Assembly (NCBI RefSeq): GCF_002234675.1
Contig: NC_019868.2
Span: 26,612,293 to 26,676,292 of the forward strand
Length of the DNA stretch: 64,000 bases
Source of the DNA: Oryzias latipes
Lineage: Eukaryota; Chordata; Actinopteri; Beloniformes; Adrianichthyidae
Direction of reading: 5' to 3'
Made by a program: the position numbers and the translations under genes. The notes under the pieces are model-generated. The model saw only the letters and a list, made by a program, of their open reading frames with translations, searched no databases and had not been told where the DNA came from. Of the stretch, positions 37,945-52,744 are shown one piece after another. Each line of letters begins with the position of its first letter. Position 1 is the stretch's first letter.

Positions 37945-40020
37945 GCTCAGGTCTGTCAGGTCCAGGTGGATGTTGTAGGCTCAGGTCTGTCAGGTCCAGG
38001 TGGATGTTGTAGGCTCAGGTCTGTCAGCTCCAGGTGGATGTTGTAGGCTCAGGTCTGTCAGCTCCAGGTGGATGTTGTAGGCTCAGGTCTGTCAGGTCCA
38101 GGTGGATGTTGTAGGCTCAGGTCTGTCAACTCCAGGTGGATGTTGTAGGCTCAGGTCTGTCAGCTCCAGGTGGATGTTGTAGGCTCAGGTCTGTCAGCTC
38201 CAGGTGGATGTTGTAGGCTCAGGTCTGTCAGGTCCAAGTGGATGTTGTAGGCTCAGGTCTGTCAGCTCCAGGTGGATGTTGTAGGCTCAGGTCTGTCAGC
38301 TCCAGGTGGATGTTGTAGGCTCAGGTCTGTCAGCTCCAGGTGGATGTTGTAGGCTCAGGTCTGTCAGGTCCAGGTGGATGTTGTAGGCTCAGGTCTGTCA
38401 GCTCCAGGTGGATGTTGTAGGCTCAGGTCTGTCAGCTCCAGGTGGATGTTGTAGGCTCAGGTCTGTCAGGTCCAGGTGGATGTTGTAGGCTCGGGTCTGT
38501 CAGGTCCAGGTGGATGTTGTAGGCTCAGGTCTGTCAGGTCCAGGTGGATGTTGTAGGCTCAGGTCTGTCAGCTCCAGGTGGATGTTGTAAGCTCAGGTCT
38601 GTCAGCTCCAGGTGGATGTTGTAGGCTCAGGTCTGTCAGGTCCAAGTGGATGTTGTAGGCTCAAGTCTGTCAGCTCCAGGTGGATGTTGTAGGCTCGGGT
38701 CTGTCAGGTCCAGGTGGATGTTGTAGGCTCGGGTCTGTCAGGTCCAGGTGGATGTTGTAGGCTCAGGTCTGTCAGGTCCAGGTGGATGTTGTAGGCTCAG
38801 GTCTGTCAGCTCCAGGTGGATGTTGTAGGCTCAGGCCTGTCAGCTCCAGGTGGATGTTGTAGGCTCAGGCCTGTTAGCTCCAGGTGGATGTTGTAGGCTC
38901 AGGTCTGTCAGGTCCAGGTGGATGTTGTAGGCTCAGGTCTGTCAGGTCCAGGTGGATGTTGTAGGCTCAGGTCTGTCAGGTCCAGGTGGATGTTGTAGGC
39001 TCGGGTCTGTCAGGTCCAGGTGGATGTTGTAGGCTCGGGTCTGTCAGGTCCAGGTGGATGTTGTAGGCTCAGGTCTGTCAGGTCCAGGTGGATGTTGTAG
39101 GCTCAGGTCTGTCAGCTCCAGGTGGATGTTGTAAGCTCAGGTCTGTCAGCTCCAGGTGGATGTTGTAGGCTCAGGTCTGTCAGGTCCAAGTGGATGTTGT
39201 AGGCTCAAGTCTGTCAGCTCCAGGTGGATGTTGTAGGCTCGGGTCTGTCAGGTCCAAGTGGATGTTGTAGGCTCAAGTCTGTCAGCTCCAGGTGGATGTT
39301 GTAGGCTCGGGTCTGTCAGCTCCAGGTGGATGTTGTAGGCTCAGGCCTGTCAGCTCCAGGTGGATGTTGTAGGCTCAGGCCTGTTAGCTCCAGGTGGATG
39401 TTGTAGGCTCAGGTCTGTCAGGTCCAGGTGGATGTTGTAGGCTCAGGTCTGTCAGGTCCAGGTGGATGTTGTAGGCTCAGGTCTGTCAGGTCCAGGTGGA
39501 TGTTGTAGGCTCGGGTCTGTCAGGTCCAGGTGGATGTTGTAGGCTCGGGTCTGTCAGGTCCAGGTGGATGTTGTAGGCTCAGGTCTGTCAGGTCCAGGTG
39601 GATGTTGTAGGCTCAGGTCTGTCAGCTCCAGGTGGATGTTGTAAGCTCAGGTCTGTCAGCTCCAGGTGGATGTTGTAGGCTCAGGTCTGTCAGGTCCAAG
39701 TGGATGTTGTAGGCTCAAGTCTGTCAGCTCCAGGTGGATGTTGTAGGCTCGGGTCTGTCAGGTCCAGGTGGATGTTGTAGGCTCGGGTCTGTCAGGTCCA
39801 GGTGGATGTTGTAGGCTCAGGTCTGTCAGGTCCAGGTGGATGTTGTAGGCTCAGGTCTGTCAGGTCCAGGTGGATGTTGTAGGCTCAGGTCTGTCAGGTC
39901 CAGGTGGATGTTGTAGGCTCAGGTCTGTCAGCTCCAGGTGGATGTTGTAGGCTCAGGTCTGTCAGCTCCAGGTGGATGTTGTAGGCTCAGGTCTGTCAGC
40001 TCCAGGTGGATGTTGTAGGC
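37945..40020. repeat. 34-bp minisatellite, about 61 copies
   Basis: A 34-bp unit (GGCTCAGGTCTGTCAG plus CTCCAGGTGGATGTTGTA) repeats without spacers for 2076 bp. Copies differ at a few sites: GGTCC/GCTCC, CAGG/CGGG, CAAG, and GTAA for GTAG. The rare GTAA variant recurs at 38590, 39134 and 39644, spaced 544 and 510 bp (16 and 15 units), so blocks of 15-16 units were themselves duplicated. The unit is not a multiple of three and holds no open frame. Between the 3' ends of pabir2 and mospd1. Confidence 0.97.
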
Positions 40021-40789
40021 AGATGCAGTCATCAAATCTCAACAGCATTCATAGATCCACGTGTAAACAGTCCATAAAATATTGACTGCCAAGTTTAAAA
40101 AGATAAAATGATAAAAAAGATGCAATAAACATTTTAAAAAACTGCAAAAACACAGACAGACACTTAACAGACAAAAATCATGCTGCCATCTTGGATTCCT
40201 CGATGTAATTAACACATTTGAAGCAAAAAAAAGTTTTAATTCCTTGATTTTAGCAAGATGACTCAATGCATGCGAAAACATTTGTTTTGCCGACGCAAAA
40301 GTATTTTTTGAAAGCAAAAAAAAAAAAAAAAAAAATTGAAAGCAAATATTTAATATTTTTGTGCAACATGGTGGCGTAAACATCACTCCATAGTCAAGTT
40401 CAGATGATCGGGATGGAGGCGAGGAGTCACTGCAGGAGGTCAGAGGAGTTCGTGAAGGAAGCCAAACTTCAGGACCTGAAGGATGGAGGTCCTCTGGCGT
40501 CCCCCCCTCAAGATAGTGGTGTCCAAATGGCTGGAGGAGAGTGAAAGATCCAACCTTCAGGGCCACCGTACTCCTTATTTTACATCCGTTCCTGCTCTGG
40601 ATCAGGTGAGTTCTGTCAGTAGCTACAACAAAATGTTTGGAAAACGAGGGCAATGATGCTCAAGTATGGTAACCACGGCGACGGAGGAAGAGGACCTCTT
40701 CCAAACCATAACCTGCATTTCATTTTTTCCCCCCAAATTTTAACTTTTTAACCATCAGGGGGGAAAAAAACACTTAAAAAGTATACAAC
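40021..40789. other. Spacer between minisatellite and mospd1 3' end
   Basis: No gene recognised. A 204-codon minus-strand frame (40039-40653) is low complexity with phenylalanine-rich runs from poly(A) tracts, and has no family resemblance. Confidence 0.4.
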
Positions 40790-41218
40790 ACTGCTGTACT
40801 GAAAGTTTATTAAACATATGATGTAGCATTGATATAGTAAGAATGGCGATCCACTCGTAAAGCTTTGTTTTTTTCTCTCTTAAAACGTTTCCACACGTGC
40901 AAATGACTGCACTCAGCTGTCAGTCTGCAGCGTGGAAGAGTCAAACATCCACATCATGAGGGTTACAGGTCAATACTATGACATCTTCATGGCTTTATGT
41001 ACATTTTTTTTTTTTTTTTTTCCGGTCAACTTGGATCCTTCTGCTCTGGAAATCTGCTAAAAAAAAAAAAACGAACAAACAAACAAACACACAAAATCGT
41101 ACGGACATTTGTAGTGACTCGTTGTGAAAACGATGGCGATCCTCCACGCTCCGCTCTGTAGCGGCTCCGGAGTAAAGAGTAAAAAAAATACATGGATCAT
41201 CCTCCTCCTCGCTGCACT
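40790..41218 (-). other. mospd1: mospd1 3' UTR
   Basis: Minus-strand sequence after the mospd1 stop. TTTATT at 40806-40811 reads AATAAA on the minus strand and is a fitting poly(A) signal. A-runs around 41005-41020 and 41060-41071 are inside. Confidence 0.5.
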
Positions 41219-45363
<4,145 letters not shown>

Positions 45364-45789
45364 CTGAGGAGAAGCAGATATAAAGCAGGAGTAAACTTGT
45401 GGATTTAGTCTGTATATATGTTTAAACACCACAAAACACTTCAGTAAAGCTAAAATAAAACACACTTTTTTTTGTCTTTGTTTCCTTTAAAGTTGCACAG
45501 GTCTGTTCGTGTGACACACAGGGATTCACCGAAATGAAAATTTGAGGCCGACGCTGAGTAGAAATGAAGACGCCAGGCCAAATACAGAAAAGTAACCGAA
45601 GATCAAATGTGGAAGTTGAATTTTTCATTCTTTTTGGACTATTGCATAAATAGCCTGGAATATATTTGTGACATACTTTTCAAATAAAAAACACTTCATC
45701 GTTCCAGAATCCGTCTATAACCATTTTTGGTGTCTTTAACCTTTTCTTGGGGCATTAATTTCATGACATATTACCAGAATTAAGCTTCG

Positions 45790-46215
45790 AATTGCACTTC
45801 TGGGTATTTCTTTATTTTCATTTGTTTATTTGCCGTTGTGAATCAGAAGTAGACGAAAAAAACGCCCTTAGAGAAATCTTGTGGTTGTGACGTAGAAGTC
45901 GACGAGCTCCTGCACCGCTCCAATATTGCTCGCCAATTTAGGTCGTGCTGGGGGTGTGAGGGGGCTTTAAACTAGCGTGTGTAAGCAAGTTGATGACGGG
46001 AAGTAGGGGCAGGCTTACCCTTCAGCAACAGTCCTGACCACAACTCAGAGGGGAATTTCTAATGAACTACTTCCGCTCTGCAGAAACTATGTCCTAGAAA
46101 ACCACACAGGTTTTTAGATTTTGGTTCAAAACGGCATCATCAAAATTAAAAGAAAAAAACTAATTTTACAATAGATCAATGGATATTTTGGAGTGGGACT
46201 GAAGAAAATGAGTCC
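45790..46215 (+). mobile_element. Family A MITE-like copy
   Basis: Core CAACTCAGAGGGGAATTTCT, AACTACTTCCGCTCTGCAG and ACTATGTCCTAGAAAACC (46035-46105), then AACGGCATCATCA and GGAGTGGGACTGAAG near the right end. Matches copies at 54.1 and 58.3 kb. Confidence 0.6.
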
Positions 46216-46671
46216 TAATAAGGCAGATTTGTCAATAATAGTACTTTAGCTTCCAAATAAAAGGGAAAATAAGGACTTTTGAGACATCTTATACCGGTAA
46301 TTGTTTTACACTTGAATCCGCTCTTGACAACTTGGCTCCACCTTTGCTGCAAACGCCGTCATTTTAAAGAAGATCATCGATGCACCTTTATTAACCGAAC
46401 TTTGATTGTGTCATTTGATCGCCTGCCATCATTCTGTCTTACTTTAACCAACAGAATGTGCCTTTTTTTCTCCAATATTCCACCAAATATATTCCATGCA
46501 TCCCTAGTAACGAATAGGTATTTACTTTGATGTGAAACTGGAAGACCAGAAGAAACGGAAGACACTTTGCTTTAAAAAAAATCCACCCTCCATCCCCCAG
46601 ATAACAAAAGACTTAAAAATAATCATAAGATCTTCAAGATTTTATAAACACAATAATGGTGAACTAAAAGA

Positions 46672-48392
46672 TCCTATCATTCAAAAAATTATGAGGTTCC
46701 ATTTGTGCCAAAAATATCAAAATGTGTTTTTGCGTCTACTGTTATGTCTTTGGTCCATTGTCTATGTCCACTGATCGTGTTTTTGCGTCCACTGTCTATG
46801 CTTTGGGCTCATTGTCTATGTCTATTGAACGAGTTCATTTTACATTGGTTCATGTCTATGTATTACTAAGCAATATCTTCTGCATGCCCATGATTCTTTG
46901 ATTATTACTTTGTATTAACTTTGTGATGTATATGCTTGCTTTATCCTTAAACTTTATCTTTGTCATTGTCCTTATCCCATGTCGTCTAACTACGGCGTCA
47001 GGAAGATCCTTAGCAACCGTTGCTAGTGTCGTTTGCTACGTCGTCTCGCCATGTCGTCAGGAAGATCCTTAGCAACCGTTGCTAGTGTCGTCTGCTACGT
47101 CGTTTCACGTGTCGTCAGGAAGATCCTTAGCAACCGTTGCTAGTGTCGTTTGCTACGTTCTTTCACCATGTCGTGTCCTTAGATCTTGCTGTATTTCAAA
47201 TTTTGCAAAGGTCGTCAGAGAAGTCTTTTGTACGGTCGATAAATTGTTTCCCGTATTATCACGGAACAAAACACTTTAAAAAAAAAAAAACCTTTATTGA
47301 CAATCCTGCAAACGCGCACTGCCAGAAAGGGGGGGGGGGGGTACAGCGTACAACGGTTTCACGTTCCCGTTTAAAGTTATTTAGAGTATGGCTTTAATTT
47401 AATCTTGTGATGAAACTATTATTTCAAATTATTTTGAAAAATGACTGATCTTTATAAAATATGTTGTTACAAATCTGATGGATAAACGAGGATCAGACGG
47501 ACTAATAAGAGCCTTATGTGGTCCCGAGTGCGCCATCTCATGGTCACATAAATAGATTAAAAAGAAAAGCTCAAAAACCAGTCAGTTTTCGACTGTTATA
47601 TTCATAATTAGTGACTCGACCCACTAAAATTTGAGAAGGTAACTCATCAAAGATATTTTAAAGGCCTCCTTGCAAGGCCCCCGTAAATCGTTCAGCGGCA
47701 AAAAAAATAAATATTGCCATGGACTAATGACTTGAGGGTTTATTTCTGAACAAATACATTAAATCAACACCAATGTGTTTGTAATTTTATTATTAATAAA
47801 TCAACCACGTTTTTCATGATCAGAACACAGCACATTCATAAATAGTCTTCGTAAAATGTTCATATTTATTATGTGTCATTCTCCGCGTTAAATAGAAGTA
47901 GTTCGCCTCCAGATCAGGTGGTGGCGGTAATGCGCCACTTTGTTTTCGTTTCAAGCGTTGTATGCATGCCCCCCCCCCCCCTTTCTGGCAATACGCGTTT
48001 GAGGGAATATCAAAATAAAGTTCATCTTAAAAACGTGTTGTCATGGTTAACCCTGACGTCTGCTTTGATAAACATTTCTTTTTCGTTCCGTGGTAGTACA
48101 GGAAAAAATTTACCGGCCTTACAAAGGACTTTTCTGACGACTTTGGCAAAATTTGAAAAACGAGAACATCTAACGACAAAACACGGGGAAACGTCGTAGC
48201 TAACGACAGTAGCAAACACCCTAGCTAACGACAGTAGCTAACGACAGTAGCTATCGACAGTAGCTATCGACAGTAGCTATCGACAGTAGCAACGGTTGCT
48301 AAGTCCTGACGACAAAGTGAGACGACCAAAGACATAGACAGTGGACACAAAAACAGATTTTTGGCACAAATGGAACCTCATAAAAAATGACA
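46672..48392. mobile_element. Large foldback element with long inverted arms
   Basis: The outer ends TTATGAGGTTCCATTTGTGC (about 46687) and GCACAAATGGAACCTCATAA (about 48364-48383) are inverted copies. The inversion continues inward through matching blocks (GACATAGACAGTGGAC, TTCTGGC next to C/G runs at 47328-47341 and 47969-47981) for roughly 690 bp on the left and 450 bp on the right. The left arm holds three 58-bp tandem units (starts 46997, 47055, 47113) with TAGCAACCGTTGCTA. The right arm holds about five 13-bp units, GCTAACGACAGTA or GCTATCGACAGTA (48223-48290). The centre (47366-47939) is unique and noncoding. Lies upstream of mospd1. Confidence 0.8.
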
Positions 48393-49159
48393 TCAAAGGC
48401 GTTTTTTTTACATTAGATGCTAAATTGTCAACAATTTTAGTAAATATGTTATTTACCCTAATGATGACATTTAGATTTTTAAAATATCACATTCTGAAAG
48501 ATGGATTTGGTTTAGAATAAAGATAAACATAAATTTACACCAAAAACAGAAAGCAAAACAAAAAAAAAGATGATTGTAGCTTTTATCCAACATTTATAAT
48601 GTGTTTGTGATTTGCTTCCTATGATTTCACGCTCCTCTTCGGCAGTAAAATGAGGATTTTGCGTCAATGCAAATGCGCTCATTAGTACACAACAACAGGT
48701 CGGGGCGGCCGGTCACGTGTCACTTTGTTTACATGGTTACGCCGTTTGACTGTGACAAGTGTCGCAACACACTGATGTCTTCAAATACAGGTAAAAAGAT
48801 AATCACAAATGGAATTTTATCAAAAATAAAGACATAGATTAGCTCTATTTTTTAAAAAAATTGATTTAATTCACCGTAAATACGTTTTATGTTAAAAACT
48901 ACCATCATTGCAACTCTTGGAAATAAAAGAAAATTGTAATGCCAATAGGTTAAATAAATACTTTATATTAAAAAAATGAATACTGCATATTAAATATTTT
49001 GAATGTGTGTTGCAGAAATAACCCGTTTCCAATGTAAATCCACTTCTGTAGCTAGCGCTAGCCGGCTAGGAAAACCCCGGATAGCCAACGTTTCCCTCGC
49101 GCGCGGTCACCACGAACAATCCAACAATTTACGATTTTACCAGAAAGGCCGAAAAACAA

Positions 49160-49320
49160 AGATCTACCTTACTGTCAGCATACGAACTCCAGACAGATCT
49201 GAACTCTCGCAGAGGATCCCTGATCCCACCCGGTTGTTGTCTCTTTTCTTTGTGAATAATTAGTCTGCAGGCGCCGCGGTGCATGCTGGGACAGCTGACT
49301 ACGTGCAGGCAGAAGATGCC
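49160..49320 (-). promoter_or_regulatory. mospd1: Candidate mospd1 promoter and first exon
   Basis: A CpG-rich island in AT-rich sequence with CCCAGCATGCACCGCGGCGC on the minus strand near 49275-49294, resembling promoter words of the ZNF143 type. A possible donor (AAG|GTAGAT) lies near 49169. It would be the first exon if mospd1 has a 3.8-kb first intron. Weak evidence. Confidence 0.3.
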
Positions 49321-52300
49321 CAGGCTTTCACGTGTTCTTGGTCTGAATGTGACAAAAACACAGGGAGAACGTGGTCAAAATAACACCATACGATATCTGT
49401 AGAGACGCACAATAAAGTTGCTTTTTAAAAAAAATGTATTGTAATTTTTAGCAGTGGCGTTTTCACAACATGAAAACCAAATGTGGGCCATAGAGGTCTA
49501 ATGGTCTGGCCTTAGGTCCCAAAAGTACCTTAAAAGTGCCAGTGCAGAAAAAAAAAGCATACATAAATCCTGGGTCTGCTCAGTCTCTTGCGGGTTCATA
49601 GTGACCCACTTGGGTGCCCCTCTGTGCCCACTTGTTGGACAATGCCACTGATGGACGGGAAGGAAAATATGTAACACACACATCATGTGAAAGTCAAATA
49701 TCCATATGACATTTTTGAGTCATAACTACAGTGTGTCAGTGGGACATCTGTCACATGCACGTAACACAAAAGTCATACGCGTGTTTTTGTTTCACGCTCA
49801 CAAAGCAAACAGTCCAACAACTTGCGTTCAAAACACTTTTTTTTCAAGTGTGAGAAAAACTGTCATGAATGCAGCATATTTTGCTGTAAAAAAACAAACA
49901 TCTCTGGATACAGATGCACAAGTCTGCCCCCTGCAGATGAAAATACTTCTCAACACCCCCAAAATGAGGTTTGGGAGTAAATTCGGCAGTTTCTGATGAA
50001 AACATTTTACCTGCAAAGCAAAATCAGAGAGGAGGTGAAGAAGATCACTACAAGCACACAGGGAGGATGTAACCAACAACCTTCTTTTGAGTAGCTTTTA
50101 CAATTGGGACTAATACAGGTCATATTGTGACTTTCACAATATTTAGATGTGGCACAGATGCACATTTCAACGCAAATTCTTTATCTCAATGAGGGAGGGT
50201 AGTATTTGCTTAATACTACAAACACTGTGTTGCTTCTTCATCTCCTCAGTGATTATTTAACACTTTTAAAGCTTGCAGTCATTCTGGATTAGTTTAAGAG
50301 GAGGGTAAAGACGAATAAAGATGCAGGTGATTAGAACTGAGCTCAGAAACACAAACCTAAGCTGCTTTTTATACAAGAAACTGGACGCAAACTCTGAAAC
50401 CTCACAGACTGACTTTGTGTCTGCTCTTCTAAAAATGTTCTATTACTATGATATTTTGCAGGTCTACTGGAAGTATTGTCATCAAACATAATGGACAAAT
50501 TATTCATTTATTGATTAATTATCTTGTTTAGTGGCTTTATATTCATTTAAAATCATCATAATTGGCTAAATCAGTGATTTATGCACTTAGAATTTGTTAA
50601 AAATAATACATAATCAGTTCTTCAAGGCCCACTCTGATCATTAATTATGATTAAGCCATTTTTCGCCCAAATCAAAAAACACTTTTGTTTTTTCTGTGAC
50701 ATAGTTTCTGCAGAGCATCAGGAGTTCAGTAGAAACGTGCCTCTGAGTTGCGATCGGGACAGTCGTAAGCCCGCTCCTGCTTCCCATTGTAATGTGCAAT
50801 AATGATTACTGAAAATGTTTAAATTACAATCAATAAGTTATTAATTTTCTTTACTTGATCTGCAATGTGTAGCAATAATTACTGGTTTATTGTGATCATG
50901 TGTTCTAATAATCAATGATTAATACATAATGGTTACTGTTACTGTTCACTGAAATCATGAATGAATGTTTTCTGAAGATAATCAATCATTTCTAGGCACT
51001 GGATTGTGTTAATTGAAAATAATCTATCGGATCAGAACCGGTTTACAAAAACTGTCAAACTATAAATGAAAAAACTCAGTAGGGGTGGGATTATATAAAC
51101 TCCTTTTCAAGCAATAAATCAAGCTCTACTTGACTTTAGTTAATGATCCCTATATTTAATTAAGCAAATGTGATTAAAGTGACTCTTTGTTTTGTTTTAT
51201 CTTTTGTCTTTTAAAACTATGCATATCAACATTTCTGTAATGAGTTTGATGAATATGTGTAATTTCTTTCTTGCTTTGACTACAATGCTTGAATCAAATC
51301 AAATCAAATCAAATCAAACCATTATCCATCTGTTTACATGCTCTCCCGCTTGCTTACAGACCCTCACAACTCCAGCCTAACATTACAGGTGCAACAAAAT
51401 TGGAGAGCAAAACTGAAGCTATCTGTTTTGAGCCTGATGCTAGCTCAGACAGAGAAAACAAAGACGTACATGGATTTATTTGTCTGCAAGTAGATGCATC
51501 AGAATGGAACGGAGCAGGGAGCTTGTGCCCCACTGACTGTACCTGCACCTACGTCAATACTTTAAGCTTTTTCAAACATCATCTGATCTGGATTCACAAC
51601 CGTTTAAATAAAGACATACAAAAGGTTAATTTTCTTAGTTTTATGTCCTCCATTTGGAGAAAAATGCCACAATAACATGTTATAAACACCAAAAAACACG
51701 ATTTTTATCAGAGTAATTTGATTACTAAACAGGTTTATTATAGAGAAATGATTCTTACCAGATATTTTAGTTAATATATGTAATCCACAATTACAAACTG
51801 TTAAGTGTTTGATATCTGTTCTGTTTTGCTGAGGAAAAAAACATATTTACTCTGCAATCCCACTAAAATTGAACATATGTCATGTAAACCTCAATTCCAA
51901 CCTGTCTCAGAAATCAAAACCACGTTTGTTTACCTCTAAGCATATGAGACGTTCCCCGGGGATTTTTTTGCTCTGTTCTTTTGCGCTTTCGATGCTTTGT
52001 AAAGCTTAAACATATTAAAATATTTTAAACACGTTTCTAATTGTGCACACGTTATAAACATGTAGTGAAACTGCGGTGATTAAAGATTCGTGTCTTTTTG
52101 TCGTGGGTCTTAACTTATTAAAGTCACGTAACTGCAGCGCACTGCACGTGTTCTTGATGACTTGGAAAAAAACGGACATCATGCGGACCCCTAAACGCAG
52201 CAGTTGGATGGGCGAGCGAGAGAGTTAGTAGTGTCTCCTTGTGTTTGTGGGAGCAGGAGAAGGCGGGATGAGAGGACACTTGATAGCAAATGTTTCCCCG

Positions 52301-52440
52301 CGGAAACAACTTTCACTTTTAAAACCAGGTTGTCCTGGAAAGATGACGTAAACGTGCAGCCTTTTGCGTTGTGGATTTAATCCAAAAATAAAAACCCCAT
52401 ATAAACCAGTCGATGAAGAGAGCCCGACTAACTGTTACAA
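49321..52440. other. mospd1-ints6l spacer
   Basis: AT-rich, gene-poor. Contains an inverted family A fragment (about 50620-50790, with GACATAGTTTCTGCAGAGCA) and an (AATCA)n run (51293-51318). A 128-codon frame (51289-51675) starts in the pentanucleotide repeat and matches nothing I know. 52130-52330 has a higher GC content with CACGTG and CCGCGG words; no gene could be attached to it. Confidence 0.4.
50620..50790 (-). mobile_element. Family A MITE-like fragment, inverted
   Basis: Left end AAGGCCCACTCTGATCA followed by GACATAGTTTCTGCAGAGCA and CAGGAGTTCAGTAGAAA, the reverse complement of the family A core. Confidence 0.55.
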
Positions 52441-52744
52441 GGTCTTTATAAATTTTTAATAGCGATGGGCGTGGTCAGCATTCAAGGCTTGACCAATGGG
52501 GTGGCAGCAGGGGGCGATGGGCGTGCCCTTCGGTTAGGAGCAGAAGTTGAACAGCGCGAGCTGAGACATAGCTCTAGAAAGGCAGATTCAGAGAGGGTAG
52601 AGGCAACGGCCCTCTTTTGAGGGGGGGGGGGCTTATCATTACATATATAAATACACATGTGTGTGAACTGTTTGGCCGCATGATAGGTCATATGTGGGCA
52701 ACAATTATTTTAGAAAAACATACCACCGCGGCTTTACGTTTAAA
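52441..52744 (+). promoter_or_regulatory. ints6l: ints6l promoter and 5' UTR
   Basis: GC-rich sequence with a CCAAT box (52492-52496) and GGGCGTGG-type (Sp/KLF) words at 52467-52474 and 52515-52526, within 250 bp of the start codon. A G-run lies at 52621-52630. Confidence 0.45.

Noticed and set aside
37945-40020. CRISPR-like array of 34-bp repeats
   Set aside because: Units abut with no unique spacers and the genome is a vertebrate; it is a minisatellite.
40039-40653. 204-codon minus-strand open frame
   Set aside because: Low-complexity, with phenylalanine runs from poly(A) tracts; no recognisable domain, splice partners or coding bias.
51289-51675. 128-codon open frame between mospd1 and ints6l
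   Set aside because: Starts in an (AATCA)n run, lacks known motifs, and has no clear promoter or splice context. Kept only as an unexplained frame.
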